64,000 nt of DNA from Mycobacterium dioxanotrophicus (GTDB lineage: Bacteria > Actinomycetota > Actinomycetes > Mycobacteriales > Mycobacteriaceae), in assembly GCF_002157835.1 (NCBI RefSeq), contig NZ_CP020809.1, positions 6,820,001-6,884,000 of the forward strand. Direction: 5' to 3'. The position numbers and the translations under genes are program-made. The first letter of the stretch is position 1. Each line of letters opens with the position of its first letter. Below the pieces are notes generated by a model that saw only the letters and a program-made list of their open reading frames with translations, was not told the origin of the DNA and searched no databases. This document shows positions 19,579-27,564 of the stretch, piece by piece.

Positions 19579-21354
19579 ATGAGTTTCGACACCGTGATCA
19601 GCAACGGCCGTTGGTTCGACGGCACGGGTGCGGCGTCGGCGATCCGCGACATCGGCATCCGCGACGGCCACATCGTGGCCGTCAGTGCCCAGCCGCTCGA
19701 CGTAACCGGCTGCGACCACGTGATCGACGCCGACGGCAAGTGGGTGCTGCCCGGGATGGTTGACATCCACACCCACTACGACATCGAAGTGCTCGGCGCC
19801 CCGTCACTCTCGGAGTCCCTGCGCCACGGCGTGACGACCGTGCTGGTGGGTTCGTGTTCACTGTCGACCGTGCACGTCGACGGCCAGGATGCCGGTGACC
19901 TGTTCAGCCGCGTGGAGGCCATCCCACGTGACCACGTGATCAGCGCGGTGGATCGCCACAAGACGTGGAGCAATTGCGAGGAGTACATCACCGCGTTGGA
20001 GGAGCGGCCGTTGGGTCCGAACATCGCGGCTTTCCTCGGTCATTCCGACATGCGGGCCGCGGTGATGGGCCTCGATCGCGCCACCCGCCACGAGGTACGC
20101 CCGACGAAAGCCGAGCAGATCCTGATGGAACAGCTTCTCGGCGAGGCACTTCGGGCGGGATTCGTCGGAATGTCCTCGCAACAACTGCTTTTCGACAAAC
20201 TCGACGGCGATACGTGCCGTTCGCGCACCTTGCCGTCGACGTACGCGAAACCGCGGGAACTGCGACGACTCAAGGCGCTGCTGCGACGCAGCGGCAGGGT
20301 CTTGCAGGCCGGGCCCGACATCCAGAACCCGCTCAACATCGTCTCTCAGGCGGCCCAGTCGTTGGGACTCCTCCGGCGTCCGCTCAAGACCAGTCTGTTG
20401 TCGGCCGCCGACATCAAAGCCAACCCGTGGCTGATCGCGACGATGGGCCCGGCGGCCCGCATCGTGAACAAGCTCGGCGGCAACTTCCGCTGGCAGCACC
20501 TGCCGGTACCGTTCGAGGTCTACGCCGACGGCATCGATCTGGTGATCTTCGAGGAGTTCGGTTCCGGGGCAGCTGCCATGCATCTGAAAGAGCAAGTGGC
20601 GCAGCGCAACGAGCTACTGCGCGACGAGTCCTACCGGCGGTGGTTCCGCAAGGACTACGACAACAAGTACGGGCTCCGGGTGTGGCACCGCGACTTCTTC
20701 GACGCCGAGATCGTCGCATGCCCTGACCCGTCGGTCATCGGAAATTCGTTCGGTCAGGTCGGGATTGACCGCGGTGGGTTGCACCCCGTCGATGCCTTCC
20801 TCGACCTGGTGGTCGAACACGGCACCGAGTTGCGGTGGCGTACCACGATCTCCAACCACCGCCCCGAGGTTCTCAAGAGGATGGCCCGCGACACCGGTGT
20901 CCAGATGGGCTTCTCGGACGCCGGCGCCCACCTGCGCAACATGGCCTTCTACAACTTCGGGCTGCGGTTGCTGCGCCACGTCCACGACGCCAACAGGGCA
21001 GGCGCGCCGTTCATGTCCGTCGAGCAGGCGGTACACCGGCTCACTGGCGAACTGGCCGACTGGTATCAGATCGACGCGGGGCACCTGCGGATCGGCGATC
21101 GCGCCGACTTGATGATCGTCGATCCGGCGCACCTCGACGATTCGCTGGACAGCTATTCAGAGGACACGGTCGAGCAGTACGGCGGAATGTCGAGGATGGT
21201 CAACCGTAACGACGACACCGTCAGCGCGGTCTTCGTCGGCGGGCAAGCGGTGTTCCTCAACGGGCAGCCCACCGAGGTGCTCGGGTCCCGACGCACCGGA
21301 AGCTTCCTGCGTGCCAATACCGCAACGCCCGCTCCCGCCGAGGCGCGGGTGTGA
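19579..21354 (+). CDS. N-acyl-D-amino-acid deacylase-like amidohydrolase
   Basis: A 591-residue metal-dependent hydrolase of the amidohydrolase superfamily. The strand-1 HxH motif is DIHTHYD (His64, His66), and the conserved Asp is in GFSDAGAH near residue 446. The C-terminal beta-sandwich returns in IGDRADLMIVDPAHL. The family removes acyl groups from D-amino acids or opens cyclic amides, and this member's substrate is not readable. The ATG follows a GGAAGGACC stretch. It is divergent from an AraC gene and convergent with the CMD-VOC-TetR cluster, 15 bases away. Confidence 0.85.
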   Translation: MSFDTVISNGRWFDGTGAASAIRDIGIRDGHIVAVSAQPLDVTGCDHVIDADGKWVLPGMVDIHTHYDIEVLGAPSLSESLRHGVTTVLVGSCSLSTVHVDGQDAGDLFSRVEAIPRDHVISAVDRHKTWSNCEEYITALEERPLGPNIAAFLGHSDMRAAVMGLDRATRHEVRPTKAEQILMEQLLGEALRAGFVGMSSQQLLFDKLDGDTCRSRTLPSTYAKPRELRRLKALLRRSGRVLQAGPDIQNPLNIVSQAAQSLGLLRRPLKTSLLSAADIKANPWLIATMGPAARIVNKLGGNFRWQHLPVPFEVYADGIDLVIFEEFGSGAAAMHLKEQVAQRNELLRDESYRRWFRKDYDNKYGLRVWHRDFFDAEIVACPDPSVIGNSFGQVGIDRGGLHPVDAFLDLVVEHGTELRWRTTISNHRPEVLKRMARDTGVQMGFSDAGAHLRNMAFYNFGLRLLRHVHDANRAGAPFMSVEQAVHRLTGELADWYQIDAGHLRIGDRADLMIVDPAHLDDSLDSYSEDTVEQYGGMSRMVNRNDDTVSAVFVGGQAVFLNGQPTEVLGSRRTGSFLRANTATPAPAEARV

Positions 21355-21369
21355 TACCCAGTGGCATTC

Positions 21370-21879
21370 TCAGTTCTCGGGCCGGACCCCGAAGGTGTTG
21401 AGGAAATTACAGACCATTTGGTAGAACCCGACGGTCAGCGTGAAGTCGGCGAGCTGGTTGGCCGTCAACACCGTCAACGCCTCATCGCGTTCCGCATCGG
21501 TGAGGGTGTGCCGGTCCAACAGCACGTCGGTCAACCGCAGCAGCAGGGCCTCGCGCTCATCGAGGCCGTCGGTCGCTCCGGATTCGGCGGCCGCTATGGC
21601 GTCCTCGCGCATCCCGATGGCCCGGCCGATGTTGACGTGTTGATAGGTCTCGTAGCCGGCCTGGTATCGGTACCCGACCCGCAGGATCACCAACTCCCGC
21701 GAGGTCGCCGGTAACGAATTGTGTTGCAGCACATCGGCCGCCATGGACAGGAAGCCGGGCGCCAGGTTCGGGGTGTGGCTGATCATCCGGAAGATGTTCA
21801 GCGACGCCCGTTGTGTGACGGCCTCGCGCAGCTCGCCGGGCAGCGTGTCGGGATCGGGGTAGGCGAATTCTGAGGTCAT
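21370..21879 (-). CDS. Carboxymuconolactone decarboxylase (CMD/AhpD-like) family protein
   Basis: A 169-residue all-helical protein of the CMD family (FRMISHTPNLAPGFLSM, SRELVILRVGYRYQAGYETYQH). The CxxC pair of AhpD-type peroxidase members is missing: where cysteines would be, the sequence reads AGYETYQHV. The Glu and His of the family core are kept, so it is more likely a decarboxylase-like or isomerase-like enzyme than a peroxidase. It overlaps the VOC gene upstream by ATGA. Confidence 0.8.
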   Translation of the reverse strand: MTSEFAYPDPDTLPGELREAVTQRASLNIFRMISHTPNLAPGFLSMAADVLQHNSLPATSRELVILRVGYRYQAGYETYQHVNIGRAIGMREDAIAAAESGATDGLDEREALLLRLTDVLLDRHTLTDAERDEALTVLTANQLADFTLTVGFYQMVCNFLNTFGVRPEN

Positions 21880-22400
21880 CCGAGCACCCGGATCGGGTCA
21901 CTGCCGTCCCAGTTGGCGGCCACGTCCCGGACATAGGCGAACATCTGACCTTTGGGGCCGCTGATGTCACTGATCTCGATCACCGTGCCCTGGTCGAATT
22001 CGGTGTCCAGATAGGCGAATCGGCCCAGTTCGCCTCCGATGCAGCCCTCCTGGCCCACGGTGTACCCGGCCGCCAGAGCGCGGTCGTAGAGGCCCTGGTA
22101 GTCAGTACTCCAGTAGGCGATGTGCTGGGCCCCTTCGCGTCCGGACTCCAGGAAGTCCCGGTACATCGACGGGGCATCGTTGGTTGGCTGGATGAGTTCG
22201 AGCTGGACGTCCCCGGAGTTGGCGAGCGCCACACTCATCGTCATCGCGGAATCCTCACCGCGGTACCGGAAATAGTCGGTGACGACGTTCTCGACGTAGA
22301 ACCACGGCCCGACACCGTGATGGCCCCAGCGGTCCATCGAGGCGTGGATGTCACGCACCACATATCCGATTTGGTTGACGGTGCCGAACATTCGGCTCAT
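21876..22400 (-). CDS. VOC (glyoxalase/dioxygenase fold) family protein
   Basis: A 174-residue protein with the paired beta-alpha-beta-beta-beta modules of the vicinal oxygen chelate fold (NQIGYVVRDIHASMDRW, then GAQHIAYWSTDYQGLYDRAL). It resembles the Glyoxalase_4 group often found with CMD proteins in ring-degradation clusters. Possible metal ligands include His in QHIAYW and Glu in GTVIEISD. It overlaps the CMD gene and the TetR gene by ATGA on either side, so the three form one operon. Confidence 0.82.
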   Translation of the reverse strand: MSRMFGTVNQIGYVVRDIHASMDRWGHHGVGPWFYVENVVTDYFRYRGEDSAMTMSVALANSGDVQLELIQPTNDAPSMYRDFLESGREGAQHIAYWSTDYQGLYDRALAAGYTVGQEGCIGGELGRFAYLDTEFDQGTVIEISDISGPKGQMFAYVRDVAANWDGSDPIRVLG

Positions 22401-22963
22401 TGCAGCTTCTCCTGGGTCAGTCTGGCGGTTACGAGTTGTTCGATCTCCGAGCGGGCCGCGGCAAGGTCGACGTGGTCGTCGATCAGCGCTTGCAGCGCCA
22501 CCCCGCGCAGCATGGCGATGATGACTGTGGCCAGCCCGTGCGGATCGACCGAGCCCGGCAGCCTGCCCCCGGTCACAGCCGGCTGCAGACGCTTCTCGAT
22601 CTCTTCCCGGAACTCCCGGTCGGCCGCCACCATCGACGGCCTGATCTCCTCCGACGGATTGGTGACGGCTTCGGCCCAGAGCACGAGCCGGGCCCGGTTG
22701 ACCGCAAGCGGATTCGACAGCACCGTGAAGTAGATGTCGATCAACGCCAGGAGTTCACCGAGCGGATCGGAGCCTGACCGGTCGAACATCGCGTCACGGA
22801 ACTGATGCGTGACAGTTTCGACCAGGCGTTGCATCAATGCGCCTTTGGAACCGAAGTGGTGGGTGGCCAACCCCCGGCTGTAGCCGGCACGTTCGCCGAC
22901 GCTGGCCAGGGCCGCTGCATTCACGGTGAGGTCAGTGCGGGCGATCATGTGATCTGGCTGCAC
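22397..22963 (-). CDS. TetR family regulator lacking its first helix (probably truncated)
   Basis: A 188-residue frame, beginning at a GTG, that is clearly TetR from VGERAGYSRGLATHHFGSKGALM onward (helices 2-3 of the DNA-binding domain, then a C-terminal domain). Normal members have about 30 more residues forming helix 1 before this point. Here those are replaced by a short unrelated lead. On the other strand the same spot is the broken front of a VOC gene. Both point to a deletion that joined the two genes head to head. DNA binding may be impaired. Confidence 0.65.
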   Translation of the reverse strand: MQPDHMIARTDLTVNAAALASVGERAGYSRGLATHHFGSKGALMQRLVETVTHQFRDAMFDRSGSDPLGELLALIDIYFTVLSNPLAVNRARLVLWAEAVTNPSEEIRPSMVAADREFREEIEKRLQPAVTGGRLPGSVDPHGLATVIIAMLRGVALQALIDDHVDLAAARSEIEQLVTARLTQEKLQ

Positions 22964-23182
22964 CCTTCAGCGACCGACTATCAATCGCCCAAGTCGCTCG
23001 GCGCGGCAACCGGCATGACAGTGATCGTCGTCGACAACGCCGATGACCATTACCGCCGCAGCCTCGCCGCAGGCGCCCAGGTCATCGAGGAACCCACGGA
23101 CCAGCCCTATGGCGTCCGTGAATGGGGAGCCCGCGACCTTGAAGGTCAACTGTGGTTCTTCCATTCACCGCTATCTGACTGA
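22919..23182 (+). pseudogene. Remnant of a VOC family gene (C-terminal half)
   Basis: From about 22919 the plus strand encodes the second half of a glyoxalase-like protein (GDHVIWLHP, then VDNADDHYRRSLAAGAQVI, DQPYGVREWGARDLEGQLW), ending in a stop at 23180-23182. The N-terminal half is absent. The frame runs back only into sequence antisense to the TetR gene, where a start at 22805 exists but gives no VOC homology. I read it as a truncated remnant at a deletion joint. A short expressed product cannot be excluded. Confidence 0.6.
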
Positions 23183-23236
23183 GAGTGCGGCAAAAATATC
23201 CAAGACGGTCCGCGATCCGACCCGCATGATGACGTC

Positions 23237-24061
23237 ATGAGTTCTGGACAGGGCGTGGCCGACACCGGACTGATGGTGGCCGCCATCCGCGCCAAGGAAT
23301 CCCGCCGCGACGACCGGCTGTTCACCGATCCGTTCGCCGAGAAGCTGGCCGGCGAGTCCGGGCACCGCCTGCTCGAGGAGGCCATCGCCACCGCCGGCGA
23401 CAAGACCACACTGCAGATCGTGGTGCGCACCCGCTTCTGGGACGAGGCCCTGCTACGCGTGGTCGCGGCGGTCGACCAGGTGGTGATCCTGGCCGCCGGG
23501 ATGGATGCCCGGGCCTACCGCCTGCCGTGGCCCGACGGCACCACGGTCTACGAACTGGACCAACCTGCGGTGATCGCTGCCAAAGCCGAGGCTCTGGCCG
23601 GTGAGCAGCCACGCTGCCGACGCGTCGCCATCGGCATCGACCTGGCCGAGGACTGGCCTGCCGCACTGCAAGCGGCAGGCTTCGACCCCCAGCACCCAGC
23701 GGTCTGGCTGATCGAAGGGCTGCTGCAATACCTCGATGAATCCGCGGTGCGCACCCTGTTCGAAACCATCGATACGGTGTCCGCACCCGAGTCGGTACTG
23801 CTGTACGACGTGGTGGGCAAGACCCTGCTGGACAACGTGATGCTGACGGCGGTCCGCGAGCACATGGCACGCAACAGCGCACCGTGGTTGTTCGGCACCG
23901 ATGAACCCGGCGAGCTGAGTGGGCGGCTGGGCTGGTCGGCCGTCGTCACCGACGTGGCCGAACCCGGCAACCGCTGGAACCGGTGGTTCGCCCCCGCGGT
24001 GCCGCTGGACGTGCCGAACGTCCCGCGCGGCTACTTCGTCGAGGCAGCCAAGGGCGCCTGA
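23237..24061 (+). CDS. SAM-dependent methyltransferase, UPF0677-like family
   Basis: A 274-residue enzyme of the same family as the one at 15130, with the SAM-binding motif VILAAGMDARAYRLPW, YELDQPAVIAAKAEAL, GIDLAEDWPAAL and VWLIEGLLQYLDE. It is shorter at the N terminus than the 299-residue relative. The substrate is unknown. The ATG at 23237 follows ATGATGACGTC with no strong ribosome site. Its end overlaps the convergent VOC gene by 31 bases. Confidence 0.84.
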   Translation: MSSGQGVADTGLMVAAIRAKESRRDDRLFTDPFAEKLAGESGHRLLEEAIATAGDKTTLQIVVRTRFWDEALLRVVAAVDQVVILAAGMDARAYRLPWPDGTTVYELDQPAVIAAKAEALAGEQPRCRRVAIGIDLAEDWPAALQAAGFDPQHPAVWLIEGLLQYLDESAVRTLFETIDTVSAPESVLLYDVVGKTLLDNVMLTAVREHMARNSAPWLFGTDEPGELSGRLGWSAVVTDVAEPGNRWNRWFAPAVPLDVPNVPRGYFVEAAKGA

Positions 24062-24624
24062 GCCGGCCGGCGGTCCGCCGCAGTCTTCGGGGGCACATGG
24101 ATGTCCTCGTCACTGAATTCCTTCGTCCAGCACGCGAATTCGAGAGTGATGCCGTCCGGGTCGAAGAAGTAGAACGACCGCACGTACACACCCGGATGCA
24201 CTGTGGGCGAGACCTGCATGGCGCTGGTGTCATGGTTGAGCACGGGGCCCACCCGCACGCCCTTGTCCTTGAGCTTCTGCCGGTACTCATCGAACTTCTC
24301 GGCGGGCACGTGCAGCGCGAGGTGGTTCATCGAGCCGGTGGCGCTGACGATCTCACCGATACCGGGGATCGCGGCAGGCGCCGACACCCCGGGTACGCCG
24401 TCGGGCGCGTCCCGGAACCAGAAGAACGCGACGCAGTCGCCGTTGCCTGCGTCGAAGAAGAAGTGCTGCCCCATGCCGCCGGGCAGATCCAGCGATTTCA
24501 CCAGGGGCATGCCCAGCACGTTGCTGTAGAAGTCGACGGTCCGTTCCATGTCCGAACACACCAGTGCCACATGGTTGATGCCGCCGAGCTCGAACTCGGA
24601 ATTGGGATTGTTGGGCTTGATCAC
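24031..24624 (-). CDS. VOC family protein, Rv0274-like
   Basis: A 197-residue vicinal oxygen chelate protein (GGINHVALVCSDMERTVDFYSNVLGM, then GSMNHLALHVPAEKFDEY, FYFFDPDGITLEFACW). Metal-binding candidates are His in INHVAL, His in MNHLAL and Glu in TLEFACW, the usual pattern. I chose the GTG at 24624 (VIKPNNPNSEF) because GGAGGAG lies seven bases upstream. The longer frame to 24687 runs through the operator. It is divergent from a TetR gene, as Rv0274 is from Rv0273c, and is probably repressed by it. Confidence 0.85.
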   Translation of the reverse strand: MIKPNNPNSEFELGGINHVALVCSDMERTVDFYSNVLGMPLVKSLDLPGGMGQHFFFDAGNGDCVAFFWFRDAPDGVPGVSAPAAIPGIGEIVSATGSMNHLALHVPAEKFDEYRQKLKDKGVRVGPVLNHDTSAMQVSPTVHPGVYVRSFYFFDPDGITLEFACWTKEFSDEDIHVPPKTAADRRPAQAPLAASTK

Positions 24625-24674
24625 GTCGCGACTCCTCCGCTGCGAACCCGCCGAGAACTGGCGTGGCTCCCAAT

Positions 24675-24696
24675 CTGAATCTAACATCAGATTCAG
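24675..24696. promoter_or_regulatory. Perfect 8-bp inverted-repeat operator between the VOC gene and tetR
   Basis: CTGAATCT (24675-24682) and AGATTCAG (24689-24696) form a perfect inverted repeat around a 6-base spacer. It lies centrally in the short intergenic region of two divergent genes, 50 bases before the VOC start and 30 before the TetR start. Size and position are typical of a TetR-dimer site controlling both promoters. Confidence 0.72.
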
Positions 24697-24725
24697 GTCT
24701 GATCAACGCTCGAACAAGGAGTCCC

Positions 24726-25355
24726 GTGACCGTCAGCCCCCGTGAGCAACTGCCGACCGCGCGGGGTCGGCAGACCCAGGCCGCCATCGATGCGGCCGCT
24801 CGGGACGTGATCGCGCGCAAGGGCATCCTGGCCACGACCATCGCCGATATCGCCTCGGAAGCGGGCCGGTCCACAGCCTCGTTCTACAACTACTACGACT
24901 CCAAAGAGGCCATGGTCCGCGAATGGGCCCTGCGCTTCCGCGACGAGGCCCGCGACCGCGCACGCGCCGGGGCCGAACCTGGGTTGTCCGGCTGGGAACG
25001 TTCGTATGAAGCCGCCGCCGCCCACTGGCAGACCTACCGGCACCGCCTCGCCGAGATCATCAGCGTGTACCAACTCGCCATGGTCAACGAGGATTTCGCC
25101 CGGTACTGGGCCGAGATCTGCGAACTGCCCATAGGGTTGATCACCGATATGGTCAAACATGCTCAGCGACAGGGCTTCTGCCCAGACGACGATCCGCACC
25201 TGACCGCCGTCGCGCTGGTGTCGACACTCAACCAGTTCTGCTACACGCAGCTATCGGGAGGCAACGCCGCCGACGTCGACGACCAGGCCTGCGTGACGAC
25301 CCTGGCCAACATCTTCTACCGGACCATCTACCACAAGGAGAGCGCGCGTCCATGA
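24726..25355 (+). CDS. TetR family regulator, Rv0273c-like
   Basis: A 209-residue regulator with a canonical helix-turn-helix (TTIADIASEAGRSTASFYNYYDSKEAM, about residues 39-65) and a helical ligand-binding domain. The GTG at 24726 is preceded by AAGGAG at ideal spacing. It overlaps the downstream hydrolase by ATGA, so it is cotranscribed with it, and faces the VOC gene across the perfect inverted repeat. The set of TetR, hydrolase and VOC matches Rv0272c-Rv0274. Confidence 0.88.
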   Translation: MTVSPREQLPTARGRQTQAAIDAAARDVIARKGILATTIADIASEAGRSTASFYNYYDSKEAMVREWALRFRDEARDRARAGAEPGLSGWERSYEAAAAHWQTYRHRLAEIISVYQLAMVNEDFARYWAEICELPIGLITDMVKHAQRQGFCPDDDPHLTAVALVSTLNQFCYTQLSGGNAADVDDQACVTTLANIFYRTIYHKESARP

Positions 25356-26494
25356 GCAGAACCTCCGGGTCGGCAGCGGCCGCGGGTGTGGTCCGCGAGT
25401 TCGTCGGGCTGGAATCCCCCACCGCGCGCCGCGCCGGCGCAGGCGGACACCCGTGTCAGGGCATCTACTACCGCGGCGTCGGCCGCAAACCCAAGGTGGC
25501 GATGATCGCCACCCACTACCAGATCGACTTCTCCGAGCACTATCTCGCCGATTACATGGCCACCCGGGGTATCGGCTTCCTCGGCTGGAACACCCGGTTC
25601 CGGGGCTTCGAGAGCAGTTTCGTGCTCGACCACGCACTGGTGGACATCGGTGTGGGAGTGCGCTGGCTGCGTGAGGTCCAGGGCATCGAAACCGTGGTGT
25701 TGCTCGGCAATTCGGGCGGCGGTTCGCTGATGGCCGCCTACCAGGCCCAGGCCGTTGACCGGCACATCACCCCACCCGAGGGCATGCGCCCGGCGGCGGG
25801 CATCGGCAATCTGCCACCGGCCGACGGCTACATCGCCAGCGCCGCCCACCCGGGACGTCCCGACGTGCTCACGGCATGGATGGACGCGTCGGTGATCGAC
25901 GAGAACGATGCGGTGGCCGGCGACCCCGCACTGGACCTGTTCGACCAGCGCAACGGCCCACCCTTCGCACCCGAGTTCGTCGCCCGCTACCGGACCGCCC
26001 AGATCGCCCGCAACGACGCCATCACGGATTGGGTCGAGCAGGAACTCGAACACGTCCAGGCCGCCGGATATTCGGACCGCCCGTTCACAGTGCTGCGCAC
26101 CTGGGCCGATCCCCGAATGGTGGATCCGACCATCGAACCGACCGCACGTCAGGCCAACCTCTGCTACGCCGGGGTTCCGGTCAAGGCCAACCGCTCGGCG
26201 CGGGGTATCGCCGCGGCCACCACGCTGCGCAACTGGCTCGGGATGTGGAGCCTGCGCCACGCCCAGACCCGCGCCGAGCCGCACCTGACCCGCATCCACT
26301 GCCCGGCGTTGGTTATCAACGCCCACCAGGACACCGGGGTGTACCCCTCCGATGCGCAACGCATCTTCGGCGCGCTCGCGGGCACCGACAAGACGCAGTG
26401 CTCGATCAACACCGACCACTACTTCACCACGCCGGGTGCCCGCAGCGAGCAGGCCGACACCATCGCCCGCTGGATCGGCAAGAGATGGCGGTGA
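25352..26494 (+). CDS. Alpha/beta hydrolase, Rv0272c-like
   Basis: A 380-residue protein with an alpha/beta hydrolase core. The nucleophile elbow is GNSGGGS with Ser121, and a late Asp and His fit the triad (NAHQDTGVY and NTDHYFTTPG). The sequence HYQIDFSEHYLADYMATRG places the oxyanion strand. The substrate is unknown. It overlaps the TetR gene by ATGA and the following dehydrogenase by about 10 bases, forming a three-gene operon. Confidence 0.8.
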   Translation: MSRTSGSAAAAGVVREFVGLESPTARRAGAGGHPCQGIYYRGVGRKPKVAMIATHYQIDFSEHYLADYMATRGIGFLGWNTRFRGFESSFVLDHALVDIGVGVRWLREVQGIETVVLLGNSGGGSLMAAYQAQAVDRHITPPEGMRPAAGIGNLPPADGYIASAAHPGRPDVLTAWMDASVIDENDAVAGDPALDLFDQRNGPPFAPEFVARYRTAQIARNDAITDWVEQELEHVQAAGYSDRPFTVLRTWADPRMVDPTIEPTARQANLCYAGVPVKANRSARGIAAATTLRNWLGMWSLRHAQTRAEPHLTRIHCPALVINAHQDTGVYPSDAQRIFGALAGTDKTQCSINTDHYFTTPGARSEQADTIARWIGKRWR

Positions 26495-27450
26495 GTCCCG
26501 GCCCGATCCGGGTCCTCGCGCATTTCGAACCAGGCGAGAAGGTGCTGGACTTCCTTGCGCCCCATCTTGATTGGCTTGACGTCCGGTTCTGCGCCGAGGA
26601 CGACGACGCCACGTTCCACCGGGAGCTGCCCGAGGCCGAGGTGCTCTGGCACGTGTTGCGGCCGATCACCGGCGACGATCTGCACCGAGCGTTGCGACTG
26701 CGGCTCGTGCACAAGATGGGCGCCGGGGTGAACACCATCGACGTGGACACCGCAACGCAACTGGGGATCCTGGTGGCCAACATGCCCGGCGCCAACGCGG
26801 CCTCGGTGGCCGAGGGCACGGTGCTGCTGATGCTGGCCGCGCTGCGGCGCGTGATCGAACTCGACCAGTACACCCGTGAGGGCGACGGCTGGCCGACCGA
26901 TCCGACGCTGGGTGAGACGGTCCGCGACATCGGCGGCTGCACGGTCGGGCTGATCGGCTACGGCAATGTCGCCCACCGAGTCGAGCGGATCGTCACGGCC
27001 ATGGACGCCGACGTACTGCACACCAGCACCCGCAACACGGGCCATCCACGCTGGCGCAACCTACCGGAGTTGTTGTCCACCAGCGACATCGTGTCACTGC
27101 ACCTGCCACTGACAGACGCCACGCGCGGGCTGCTCGACCGGGACGCTCTGGCCTCGATGAAGCCCGGTTCGGTCATCGTCAACACCGCGCGCGGTCCCAT
27201 CATCGACGAGACTGCGCTGCTCGAAGCCCTTGGCACCGGGCAGATCGCCGCGGCCGGGCTCGACGTGTTCGAGGTCGAGCCGATTCCGCACGGGCACCCG
27301 CTGCTGGGGCTGGAGAACGTGGTGCTCACGCCACACGTGGCCTGGTACACCGTCGACACCATGCGGCGCTATCTGCAGGCGGCGGTGGACAACTGCCGGC
27401 GCATCCACGACGGCCAGCCGTTGGTCAACGTGGTGAACGACGTGACCTAG
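26485..27450 (+). CDS. D-isomer-specific 2-hydroxyacid dehydrogenase
   Basis: A 321-residue NAD-dependent oxidoreductase of the D-3-phosphoglycerate dehydrogenase type. The nucleotide-binding turn is GLIGYGNVAHRVERI, where the third Gly of GxGxxG is Ala. The catalytic set is present: Arg near HKMGAGVNTID, Glu in FEVEP and His in LTPHVAWYT, with the signature NTARGPIIDETALL. Starts at ATG 26485 or GTG 26491 both overlap the hydrolase end. The acid substrate is not readable. The dehydrogenase is not part of the Rv0269c-Rv0274 core as I remember it. Confidence 0.85.
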   Translation: MAVSPGPIRVLAHFEPGEKVLDFLAPHLDWLDVRFCAEDDDATFHRELPEAEVLWHVLRPITGDDLHRALRLRLVHKMGAGVNTIDVDTATQLGILVANMPGANAASVAEGTVLLMLAALRRVIELDQYTREGDGWPTDPTLGETVRDIGGCTVGLIGYGNVAHRVERIVTAMDADVLHTSTRNTGHPRWRNLPELLSTSDIVSLHLPLTDATRGLLDRDALASMKPGSVIVNTARGPIIDETALLEALGTGQIAAAGLDVFEVEPIPHGHPLLGLENVVLTPHVAWYTVDTMRRYLQAAVDNCRRIHDGQPLVNVVNDVT

Positions 27451-27564
27451 GCCCCGCCCAGGGATCAGGCCGGCCCGGCTCAGGCCAACTCATCGCAAAG
27501 ACGTCGCCCGCAAGACGGGCCTAACGGGCAACCGAGCCGGTCACTGGGTGGCTAGCATCCGAGA

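Noticed and set aside
22805..23182. A 125-codon plus-strand frame beginning antisense to the TetR gene and ending in VOC sequence
   Set aside because: Only its second part has protein homology; the first part is the mirror of the TetR gene. I list the VOC portion as a remnant instead of calling the whole frame a gene.
27506..27520. Short GCCCG/CGGGC hairpin after the hydroxyacid dehydrogenase
   Set aside because: Only five pairs and no T-run; too weak to call a terminator in DNA of this GC content.
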